Shown: positions 8,277 to 14,675 of the stretch, piece after piece
Layout of the letters: each line of letters opens with the position of its first letter
Numbering within the stretch: position 1 is the stretch's first letter
Origin: an uncultured Bacteroidota bacterium
GTDB taxonomy: Bacteria; Bacteroidota; Bacteroidia; Bacteroidales; P3
Assembly: GCA_900545215.1 (NCBI GenBank)
Contig: UQXW01000011.1
Coordinates: 1 to 42,740 of the forward strand
Length of the DNA stretch: 42,740 bases
Reading direction: 5' to 3'
The notes under the pieces: model-generated
Seen by the model: the letters and a program-made list of their open reading frames with translations, nothing else
The model's database searches: none
Told to the model about the DNA's origin: nothing
Program-made: the position numbers and the translations under genes

Positions 8277-8762
8277 ATGATAAAACTCATCGTAGCCAAA
8301 GCCTCAAACGACGTAATCGGCGACCGAAACACCCTTCTGTGGCACCTGAGCGAAGATTTGAAATACTTCAAAAGGCAAACTCTCGGTCAAACCGTCCTGA
8401 TGGGACGCAAAACATGGGAAAGCCTGCCCGTCAAGCCACTTCCCCACCGTCGGAACATCGTAATCAGCACCCAAGACGGCTATTCCGCCCCCGGAGCCGA
8501 AGTCTTCCACACCTTGGACGCCGCCTTGGAAGCCCTAAACGGCGAAACCCTCTACTGCATCGGCGGAGCCACACTCTACAAGCAAATCCTGCCGCACTGC
8601 CACGCCCTTTACATCACCCAACTCTTCAAACCCTACCACGGAGACGCCCATTTCCCACCCCTCGACCCCGCAATCTGGCACACCACACGCCTCTCCCCCG
8701 TGCTGCACGACCAGAAAGAAAACGTCGACTACCGCTTCGAAGTCCGCGAACGCCGCATTTGA
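8277..8762 (+). CDS. folA: Dihydrofolate reductase
   Basis: 161 residues. It reduces dihydrofolate to tetrahydrofolate with NADPH, restoring the cofactor used by ThyA just upstream. Motifs: the N-terminal IVAKASNDVIG (substrate and cofactor loop), LLWHLSEDLKYFK with the active-site acidic residue, MGRKTWESL (NADPH binding) and YCIGGATLY. An open frame reaches back into thyA, but the ATG at 8277 gives the family N-terminus. Coding sequence is strongly C-rich on the plus strand. No terminator follows directly; the next hairpin terminator is at 8946-8971. Confidence 0.95.
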   Translation: MIKLIVAKASNDVIGDRNTLLWHLSEDLKYFKRQTLGQTVLMGRKTWESLPVKPLPHRRNIVISTQDGYSAPGAEVFHTLDAALEALNGETLYCIGGATLYKQILPHCHALYITQLFKPYHGDAHFPPLDPAIWHTTRLSPVLHDQKENVDYRFEVRERRI

Positions 8763-8834
8763 AACACGAAAACCCCGCAATGAACACTGAAAACACTGAA
8801 AACACCGATTGAAAACCCGAAAAACAAACACCGT

Positions 8835-8867
8835 TTTCGCCGAAACCAAAAAAAAACACTACCTTTG
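8835..8867 (+). promoter_or_regulatory. Promoter with no protein gene downstream
   Basis: TACCTTTG at 8860-8867 is an exact -7 box, with TTTC at 8835-8838 at a 21-nt distance as a near-consensus -33 box. The first hairpin terminator downstream is only about 80-100 nt away, so the unit looks like a small-RNA gene. Confidence 0.6.
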
Positions 8868-8872
8868 CACCA

Positions 8873-8971
8873 CGCAAACGCCGAAAACGAAACAAAAGAA
8901 AAAGGTTTTACAAACCTGTATTTGATTTTTTCATTTTTATTTTGGGGACGTCGCAAGGCGTCCTTTTCCTT
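8873..8971 (+). ncRNA. Candidate small RNA (about 100 nt)
   Basis: Bounded by a consensus promoter at 8860-8867 and an intrinsic terminator at 8946-8971. Inside, AGGTTT 8903-8908 pairs with AAACCT 8912-8917 around a 3-nt loop; the rest is A/T-rich and mostly unpaired. There is no open reading frame of note. I do not recognise a named family. It could also be the leader of a lost gene. Confidence 0.45.
8946..8971 (+). terminator. Intrinsic terminator with a GCAA tetraloop
   Basis: GGACGTC (8946-8952), loop GCAA, GGCGTCC (8957-8963): a 7-bp stem with one G-U pair, capped by a GNRA loop and followed by TTTTCCTTTT. It is the first terminator after folA and ends the candidate small RNA. Confidence 0.75.
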
Positions 8972-9097
8972 TTCACCACACGAAAACGAAACAAACCAAT
9001 CTCGCAAACCCCCGATTCCCTACACGCAAACCCCCGTTCCCGACCGGAAACCGCCCGAACATGATAACAAAACCCAATACCACAACCGATAAACCCG

Positions 9098-9488
9098 ACA
9101 CTGCGACCGGCAACCGCCGCAACCCGCCACGCAACCCCCCGAATCCACAACCATTTCGGCACTCCTAACCGCACTTTCGCCGCATCGCCCACCGCAAACA
9201 CCACATTCGCAAATAATTTTCGGCGAACAAAACATGAAACATAAAGAAAACGAAACACGAAAACTCCGTTTTTACAATCCGAACAACCATTTTCGAGATG
9301 AAAAGCCCGATTAAAACCACTTCCAACCCTCCGAACCCGATTCGCAACCGCCAAAACCCACCTCGCAAATCCCCTAAATCGCAACCATTTCGGCACTTTA
9401 CACCGCACTTTCGCCGCTTCGCAAACCGCAAACACCACATTCGCAAATAATTTTCGGCGAACCAACAATGAAACATAAAGAAAACCAA
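9098..9488. repeat. Direct repeat of about 155 bp at a 234-bp offset
   Basis: Copy A at about 9098-9254 and copy B at about 9332-9488 align without gaps at an offset of 234 bp. The best part, from AAACACCACATTCGC at 9197 and 9431, is identical over 32 bp. The offset is eleven units of the underlying 21-22 bp repeat, so this looks like a duplication of a block of units. Confidence 0.75.
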
Positions 9489-9898
9489 CCCGGAAACCGC
9501 CGCATCGCCCACAAATACCGCCGCAATCAAGAACGCAAAGCCCGAAAACAAATACAAAAACCCAGAAACCCCAATTCAAACCCTCCGAACCAAGCTACGA
9601 AACCCTCAAACCGAATTCCAAACCCCAGAAACCAACATATAAATCGGTAAAACCCACCACAAAAACCCCCGTTTCCAACTCCGAAAACCCGCATTCCACC
9701 ACCCATTTCGCCACTTTCAACCACGCAAAAAGAAGAATTACAACAATCATTTCACAAAATTCACATACCGCAACCCCAAAACCTTAACCGCAATGCAGGA
9801 AAGTGAAAGACGCATTTCGGCGGAATTTAACACACATTTCGCCGTCCGAAAAACGGAAAACGGCACTTTTCAACACAAAATCGAAGACCCCCGGTTGG

Positions 9899-10036
9899 AA
9901 AACGCCGTTTTTTCTTGAGAAAACGGCGTTTTTAAAGAGAAAAACGGCGTTTTCGGATGGTGAAAACGGCGTTTTTTCACCTCGAATTCGGCGTTTTTCC
10001 ATCCGAAAAACGGCGTTTTCCGACTCCGAAACGCCG
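9899..10036. repeat. Seven phased near-palindromes (AAAACGGCGTTTT type)
   Basis: Cores are centred at 9905, 9926, 9947, 9969, 9991, 10013 and 10034: steps of 21, 21, 22, 22, 22 and 21 bp. Most are flanked by A-tracts on the left and T-tracts on the right. The first and last are in the opposite orientation (CGCCG). Phased A/T-tracts at this pitch should bend the DNA; that is inference. Confidence 0.85.
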
Positions 10037-10387
10037 AAAGCCCTGATTGACAACGCCTTACTCAACTCCTTATATTTCGCATAATTCACGGCAAAACGGC
10101 CCTCGGCGAAAAAGAAACGCCGTATCGAGTTAAAGAAATTGAAATTTACAAATTTCTGAACGCCGCATCCACCCCTAAATCATAAAGAAACCAAACACGA
10201 AAACCCAGCAACCACACCACAGACCGCCGCAATCGCACCACCATTTCGCCACCTTGGTAACCAAAATACAGGAAATCAAGCATGTACACGCCGCAAATAC
10301 ACCACAATTTCGCCGTTTTCGCACCGCATTTTCGCTGCAAATAAGCCTTGCAAACGCCTGAAAAACAGGTGAAATCGAGCAATCTGG

Positions 10388-10663
10388 GTTTGAAAGCGAC
10401 ATATCCGAGTTGGGGAACGGTCGATTTGTGTGTTGATTTGCCGAAATTTTGGTTTGAAAATGATGGAATGGTGTCGGGAAGTTGGGGAAATGGTGTTTGA
10501 AAATGAGGGAATGGTATGTGGAAGTGTCGAAATTATACTCTTGAAATGAGGGAATTGCGTCGTGAAGTTGGGGAATGGTGTGTGGAAGTGGGGAAATGGG
10601 GTTGGGAATGGGGAAATGGAGGGTGCTGAGGGGTGTTTTTCGTGTTCGGAACGGGGGCTTTCG
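10388..10663. repeat. G/T-rich tandem repeat, 21-22 bp units (array 3, right half)
   Basis: Contiguous units start at 10388, 10409, 10430, 10452, 10473, 10495, 10516, 10538, 10559, 10580, 10601, 10622 and 10643, all 21 or 22 bp long. The approximate consensus is GTNTGGAAGTGGGGAAATGGT. Units from 10452 to 10621 are the clearest. The unit is the reverse complement of units found in the A/C-rich left half. The alternating length excludes a conserved reading frame. Confidence 0.85.
10590..10613 (+). other. Putative G-quadruplex motif
   Basis: Four G-runs (10590-10593, 10598-10601, 10604-10606, 10610-10613) are separated by loops of 4, 2 and 3 nt, fitting the G3+N1-7 rule. It lies on the plus strand about 130 nt before the ribBA promoter box and is a product of the G-rich tandem units. 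Confidence 0.6.
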
Positions 10664-10737
10664 GTGTGTCGGGGTGTGCTTGGAGGGGGAAAAGGTCAAT
10701 AGTGCGGCGGGCTTTCGGCGGTGTCGGAGAAATTTCC

Positions 10738-10745
10738 TACCTTTG
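10738..10745 (+). promoter_or_regulatory. -7 promoter box of ribBA
   Basis: TACCTTTG, exact consensus, 16 nt before the ribBA ATG at 10762, so the leader is about 10 nt and leaves no room for an FMN riboswitch. The in-frame ATG-less extension up to 10633 lies upstream of this promoter. Confidence 0.7.
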
Positions 10746-10761
10746 CAGTCCAAAATATATT

Positions 10762-11973
10762 ATGATGGAGACAAGGTTAAGCACAATAGAGGAGGCTGTC
10801 GAGGATTTCAAACAGGGAAATTTCGTTATAGTGGTCGATGATGAGGATAGGGAGAATGAGGGAGACTTGATTATAGCTGCGGAAATGGTAACTGCGGAGA
10901 AGGTTAACTTCATGTTGAAGCATGCAAGAGGGGTGCTTTGCGCTCCGATAACGATGTCTCGTTGCAGGGAATTGGAGTTGCAGCATCAGGTTATAGATAA
11001 TACTTCTGTTCTCGGTACGCCTTTTACGGTTACGATCGACAAGTTGGAGGGGTGTTCGACGGGGGTTTCGGCTGCGGATAGGGCTGCTACGATCAGGGCT
11101 TTGGCTGATCGGTCATCGACTCCGGGTACTTTCGGACGGCCGGGACACATCAATCCGTTGTATGCTCAGGAGAACGGCGTGCTGAAACGGGCGGGACATA
11201 CGGAGGCAACGATTGATTTGGCTCGCTTGGCGGGGCTTTATCCTGCGGGGGCTTTGATGGAGATTATGAATGAGGACGGAACGATGGCGAGAATGCCCGA
11301 TTTGATGAGGTTCGCAGAGCGTTATGGTTTGAGGATAATCACGATAAAGGATTTGATTGCGTACAGAATAAGGACGGAAAGCCTCATTAACAGAGAACAG
11401 GAGGTCTTTTTGCCGACGCAATGGGGCGATTTCAAATTGATTGCTTACACGCAGAAGGATAGCAATCTGACGCATTTGGCTTTGAAAAAGGGCGAATGGG
11501 AGAAGGACGAACCCGTGTTATGCAGGGTGCATTCTTCGTGTGTGACGGGCGATATTTTCGGTTCCTGCAAGTGCGACTGCGGAGAGCAGTTGCATACTGC
11601 CATGCAGATGATAGAGAAAGAGGGTAAGGGCTTGTTGGTTTACATGAGTCAGGAGGGCAGAGGTATTGGTTTGGTCAACAAGTTGAAGGCATATCATCTT
11701 CAAGAGCAGGGAATGGATACGGTGGATGCCAATTTGGCATTGGGCTTCAAGGCTGACGAAAGGGATTACGGCATCGGGGCTCAAATATTGAGGGATTTGA
11801 ACGCCACGAACCTCAGGTTGATGTCCAACAATCCCAAAAAGAGAAGCGGATTGGAGGGGTATGGAATAAGGATTTCGGAGAATGTGCCTTTGATTATCAG
11901 CCCTAACAAATATAGTGAAAAGTATTTGAAAACCAAGAGGGAGAAAATGGGTCATACGTTGCCGGAAAAATAA
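10762..11973 (+). CDS. ribBA: Bifunctional 3,4-dihydroxy-2-butanone-4-phosphate synthase / GTP cyclohydrolase II
   Basis: 403 residues. It catalyses the two entry reactions of riboflavin synthesis: ribulose-5-phosphate to dihydroxybutanone phosphate plus formate, and GTP ring opening. The N-terminal RibB half shows VVDDEDRENEGD (residues 24-35, metal and substrate site) and the HTEATIDLARLAG segment. The C-terminal RibA half shows RVHSSCVTGDIFGSCKCDCG near residues 254-273, with the zinc-binding Cys residues, then SQEGRGIGL and NNPKK. Two adjacent ATG codons (10762 and 10765) are possible starts. The frame is open further upstream into the repeat array, but the promoter at 10738-10745 fixes the start. 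The coding strand is G/T-rich, opposite to folA. Confidence 0.96.
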   Translation: MMETRLSTIEEAVEDFKQGNFVIVVDDEDRENEGDLIIAAEMVTAEKVNFMLKHARGVLCAPITMSRCRELELQHQVIDNTSVLGTPFTVTIDKLEGCSTGVSAADRAATIRALADRSSTPGTFGRPGHINPLYAQENGVLKRAGHTEATIDLARLAGLYPAGALMEIMNEDGTMARMPDLMRFAERYGLRIITIKDLIAYRIRTESLINREQEVFLPTQWGDFKLIAYTQKDSNLTHLALKKGEWEKDEPVLCRVHSSCVTGDIFGSCKCDCGEQLHTAMQMIEKEGKGLLVYMSQEGRGIGLVNKLKAYHLQEQGMDTVDANLALGFKADERDYGIGAQILRDLNATNLRLMSNNPKKRSGLEGYGIRISENVPLIISPNKYSEKYLKTKREKMGHTLPEK

Positions 11974-12011
11974 ACCGGAAGCGAAAGATGTCATAACCGA
12001 AATAAAAATAC

Positions 12012-12019
12012 TATATTTG
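12012..12019 (+). promoter_or_regulatory. -7 promoter box of the coiled-coil gene and zapA
   Basis: TATATTTG, consensus, 24 nt before the ATG at 12044. It likely drives the coiled-coil gene, zapA and perhaps the downstream RNA and rny. Confidence 0.65.
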
Positions 12020-12043
12020 CAAACGGTAAACACGGCGAGAAAG

Positions 12044-12409
12044 ATGGGAGAGGCAGAGGTACTGATAGGGAAAATAGAAGCCAAGGTGGAGGAACTCATC
12101 TTGAAAAACAAAGATTTGGAAGCCAAGTTGGCTCTTCTGGAAGAGAAAAACGCCCTGTTGGGAGAGGAAAACGCCGTATTAAAGAAAGAGAAAGAAGATT
12201 TAGAAGACAGAGACATAACAATAAAATTAACAAAGGCAATAGAGCAGAAAGAGGAGATAGATGAATTGAGGGCGAGGATAAACGAATTGTTGCAGAAAGT
12301 GAACAAAAGTTTGGCTTTGTTGGTTGCAATACAAAATAAAGACATCGATTATGGACGGGGAGATGATTTGTATAAATGTGGAGTTGGCTCAGAGAACGTA
12401 CAGGGTTAA
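12044..12409 (+). CDS. Coiled-coil protein overlapping zapA
   Basis: 121 residues, almost entirely charged and helical. Leucine heptads run from about residue 5 to 100 (for example EEKNALLGEENAVLKKEKED), typical of a parallel coiled coil. There is no signal peptide and no catalytic motif. Its 3' end overlaps the zapA start by 59 nt in another frame, so the two are probably co-translated. Position before zapA suggests a partner in cell division, possibly ZapB-like by architecture, but no sequence identity to ZapB can be claimed. The ATG at 12044 is preferred over an upstream TTG at 12017, which lies within the promoter box. Confidence 0.75.
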   Translation: MGEAEVLIGKIEAKVEELILKNKDLEAKLALLEEKNALLGEENAVLKKEKEDLEDRDITIKLTKAIEQKEEIDELRARINELLQKVNKSLALLVAIQNKDIDYGRGDDLYKCGVGSENVQG

Positions 12410-12641
12410 TGTTCGGGAGAGTGAAAGGACCGTGTTTGAAGATGCTTCCAAGATGATCGATGAAACAATAAGAGGTTACGAAGCGAAGTATGCTTATAAG
12501 GATAAACAGGACTTACTTGCCATGGTATTGTTGCAGTATGTTACGGCATTCATCAAGCAGAACAGGACGCTGAACGATAACAACAGGACGTTGAATGAAC
12601 GTTTGGAAGCAATGCTTCAAAACCTTGAAAAGAGTATTTGA
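12351..12641 (+). CDS. zapA: Cell division protein ZapA
   Basis: 96 residues. ZapA binds FtsZ and bundles its filaments at mid-cell. The N-terminal beta segment ICINVELAQRTYRVNV is followed by RESERTVFEDASKMIDETIRG-like helices and a C-terminal coiled coil (LNDNNRTLNERLEAMLQNLE), the usual ZapA order. The start at 12351 (MDGEMI) is chosen over the longer frame from 12324 because it gives the family length. It overlaps the coiled-coil gene by 59 nt. Downstream come a probable 6S RNA and rny; the zapA-ssrS neighbourhood is also known from E. coli. Confidence 0.88.
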   Translation: MDGEMICINVELAQRTYRVNVRESERTVFEDASKMIDETIRGYEAKYAYKDKQDLLAMVLLQYVTAFIKQNRTLNDNNRTLNERLEAMLQNLEKSI

Positions 12642-12654
12642 CAAACCAAAAGAA

Positions 12655-12870
12655 CAATATACCGCATCGATTTCGTTGCAGTCTGTAAACTCAACACTAA
12701 AACAATAACGAGTTAAGCTCATTTTGGAGAAAACAGGCCTCATTTCCGTAAGGAAATCTCTTTGGAGACGGTGGAAGTTTGACACGAAAGGCACTCAAAT
12801 CTTTTTATTTCGGAGTTTACTATACTCCATAACGGGTTGATGCGGTTTTCCTTATATCCCAAGTCCGGTT
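12655..12870 (+). ncRNA. ssrS: Probable 6S RNA
   Basis: 290 nt without a gene lie between zapA and rny. The sequence can form a long rod: ACCGCATC 12661-12668 pairs with 12839-12846 (8 bp), GTAAACTC 12685-12692 pairs with 12813-12820 (8 bp), and an apical hairpin ATTTCC-GTAA-GGAAAT lies at 12742-12757. The unpaired region between them would be the open bubble that mimics promoter DNA and traps RNA polymerase. Synteny (6S directly after zapA, as in E. coli) supports the call. The ends are approximate, and no covariance search was possible. Confidence 0.6.
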
Positions 12871-12931
12871 CGGAATGTTCCCCTCCCATGCTCGAAGGCT
12901 TCAATAAATAACTAATTTATAACACAAACAC

Positions 12932-14473
12932 ATGGTAGTAATCTATATTGTCATCGGATTGGCGGTCGGTCTTGGGGTCGGAATAGCTTTATCCGCAACG
13001 AAATTGAGAAACGCTTTGGAGAAGAAAAGCGTGCAGGTCTTGAAAGAGGCAGAGGAGAAATCCGAGATTTTGAAAAAAGAAAAAATTCTGCAAGCCAAGG
13101 AGAAGTTTTTGCAAATGAAAGCCGAGCATGAGAAGCAGGTGCAGGAAAGAAACAACAAAGTCATGCAGGCAGAGAACAAAATCAAGCAAAAAGAGCAGGC
13201 TCTGAACCAAAAAGTCGAGGAATTGCAGAAAAAGAGTACCGAATTTCTTGCTGCGAAGGATAATCTCAACAAACAGGCCGAAAGGCTCCAAGTACGCCAA
13301 CAGGAAGTCGAGAAAGCGTACAGGGAAAGTATAACGAAATTGGAACAAATGGCAGGTTTGTCCGCCGAGGAGGCAAAGGCACAACTGATAGACAGCCTGA
13401 CGGAAGAGGCCAAAAACGATGCGGCAAACAAGATAATGGAGATTGTGGAAGAGGCAAAGTTGACTGCCAACCAACAAGCCAAGAAAATCGTCATCGAATC
13501 CATACAGAGAACAGCAACAGAGAACGCAATAGAAAACACGGTTTCTGTTTTCAATCTTGAAAGCGAAGAGGTGAAAGGTAGGATTATCGGTCGTGAGGGT
13601 AGAAACATCAGAACATTGGAGAATCTTACAGGCGTGGAGGTCATAATAGACGATTCTCCCGATGCTATTTTGCTTTCATGCTTCGACCCTGTGAGAAGAG
13701 AGGTTGCAAGACTTGCTTTGCATAAACTTGTAACAGACGGACGTATTCACCCTGCAAGAATAGAGGAAGTCGTTGCAAAAACCAAGAAACAAATAGAGCA
13801 AGACGTAATAGAAACCGGAAAGAGAACGTGCATAGACTTGGGTATCGTGAACATGCATCACGAGTTGATACGAATGATAGGCAAGATGAAATATCGTTCT
13901 TCCTACGGACAGAACCTCTTGCAGCACTCCCGTGAGGTGGCTAACCTTTGTGCCACGATGGCAAGCGAATTGGGATTGAACCCTAAAATAGCCAAAAGAG
14001 CGGGTTTGTTACACGATATAGGCAAAGTGCCTGACAACGAACCCGAACTTCCGCACGCAATACTCGGAATGAAACTTGCCGAGAAGTATAAGGAAAAGCC
14101 GGAAGTAAGCAATGCAGTCGGTGCTCACCATGATGAGATAGAAATGCAGAGCCTTTATGCTCCGATAGTGCAAGTTTGCGATGCCATATCCGGTGCAAGA
14201 CCGGGAGCAAGACGAGAAGTCGTGGAAGCATACATCAACCGATTGAACAAATTGGAAGAAATGGCGATGAGCTACCCTGGAGTAGTCAAGACATACGCAA
14301 TACAAGCCGGCAGAGAGTTGAGGGTTATCGTCTCCGCCGAAAAAGTATCCGATCAGGAAGCAAATCAAATCTCCTTCGATTTGTCCAAGAAGATACAAAA
14401 TGAGATGGTCTTCCCGGGAATGATAAAGGTAACTGTCATACGGGAAACGCGAGCAGTGAACTATGCGAAGTAA
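12932..14473 (+). CDS. rny: Ribonuclease Y
   Basis: 513 residues. RNase Y is a membrane-anchored endoribonuclease that starts mRNA decay. An N-terminal membrane helix (VVIYIVIGLAVGLGVGIALS, residues 2-21) is followed by a long charged coiled coil (about 25-180). The KH domain has GRIIGREGRNIRTLE near residue 215. The HD domain has the His in LLQHSREVA near 330 and LLHDIGK near 360. The C-terminus ends RETRAVNYAK as in the family. Length is normal. A strong intrinsic terminator follows at 14513-14541. Confidence 0.96.
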   Translation: MVVIYIVIGLAVGLGVGIALSATKLRNALEKKSVQVLKEAEEKSEILKKEKILQAKEKFLQMKAEHEKQVQERNNKVMQAENKIKQKEQALNQKVEELQKKSTEFLAAKDNLNKQAERLQVRQQEVEKAYRESITKLEQMAGLSAEEAKAQLIDSLTEEAKNDAANKIMEIVEEAKLTANQQAKKIVIESIQRTATENAIENTVSVFNLESEEVKGRIIGREGRNIRTLENLTGVEVIIDDSPDAILLSCFDPVRREVARLALHKLVTDGRIHPARIEEVVAKTKKQIEQDVIETGKRTCIDLGIVNMHHELIRMIGKMKYRSSYGQNLLQHSREVANLCATMASELGLNPKIAKRAGLLHDIGKVPDNEPELPHAILGMKLAEKYKEKPEVSNAVGAHHDEIEMQSLYAPIVQVCDAISGARPGARREVVEAYINRLNKLEEMAMSYPGVVKTYAIQAGRELRVIVSAEKVSDQEANQISFDLSKKIQNEMVFPGMIKVTVIRETRAVNYAK

Positions 14474-14512
14474 AATCATTTTATAGTTTTCATTGGTTAT
14501 TTACTTATTGGA

Positions 14513-14541
14513 GGATATGCCTGAAAAGCATATCCTTTTTT
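14513..14541 (+). terminator. Intrinsic terminator of rny
   Basis: GGATATGC (14513-14520), 7-nt loop, GCATATCC (14528-14535), then six T. A classic rho-independent terminator 40 nt after the rny stop codon. Confidence 0.9.
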
Positions 14542-14577
14542 CATATCTTCTTGCTGCAATTCCATTTCTGTCATTTG

Positions 14578-14605
14578 CCCGTTTTATTTTTCCGAAACGG
14601 CGTTC
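14578..14605. repeat. Short copy of the 21-bp-pitch repeat (array 4)
   Basis: Two cores are centred at 14579 (CCCG) and 14600 (CGGCG), 21 bp apart. The 26 bases 14580-14605 are identical to 3786-3811. It lies between the rny terminator and the promoter of the HD-domain gene. Confidence 0.75.
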
Positions 14606-14632
14606 GGTTGCGGGCGATATTTCGTTTGCAAG

Positions 14633-14664
14633 TTTGGTTTTCTTGATGTGAAGTTGTATCTTTG
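14633..14664 (+). promoter_or_regulatory. Promoter of the HD phosphohydrolase gene
   Basis: TTTG 14633-14636, a 20-nt spacer, TATCTTTG 14657-14664: both boxes match the phylum consensus. The ATG at 14676 is only 11 nt beyond the -7 box, so the leader is about 5 nt. Confidence 0.8.
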
Positions 14665-14675
14665 CAAGTTGAAAC

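Larger units (their letters stand above)
8975..10387. repeat. Large A/C-rich degenerate repeat array, 21-22 bp pitch (array 3, left half)
   Basis: No credible protein gene. CGCCG/CGGCG-type cores recur at multiples of about 21.5 bp: for example 9117, 9159, 9181, 9223, then 9393, 9414, 9457, 9500, 9521, then 9820, 9842, 9863, then 9905 to 10034, then 10099, 10120, 10163. Units such as ACCATTTCGGCACTTTACAC (from 9384) recur near 9150, 9702 and 10228. They are the reverse complement of units in the G-rich right half. Long open frames here (for example 8908-9579 minus) arise because one strand is nearly free of stop codons. Confidence 0.75.

Noticed and set aside
8908..9579. 223-codon open frame on the minus strand, with an internal repeat
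   Set aside because: It is made of the repeat array. The plus-strand A/C bias removes stop codons from the minus strand, the composition (Val, Gly, Phe, Arg, Cys) is not protein-like, and its 3' end lies in the small-RNA terminator region.
9784..10089. Open frames on both strands with heptad-like motifs (KNAVF, KTAFS)
   Set aside because: A 21-bp unit equals seven codons, so any frame shows heptads. Three of the six steps in the central block are 22 bp and would shift the frame, so the heptads are not kept by selection on protein.
8975..10663. CRISPR array
   Set aside because: Units are contiguous and degenerate. There are no identical repeats separated by unique spacers and no cas genes nearby.
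10175..10753. 192-codon minus-strand open frame rich in Pro, His and Phe
   Set aside because: It covers the G/T-rich tandem units, whose complementary strand has few stop codons; there is no promoter and no recognisable domain.
8763..10761. Chromosomal replication origin
   Set aside because: The composition switch fits, but no DnaA-box clusters and no dnaA, dnaN or similar neighbours were seen. Kept only as a test in the findings.
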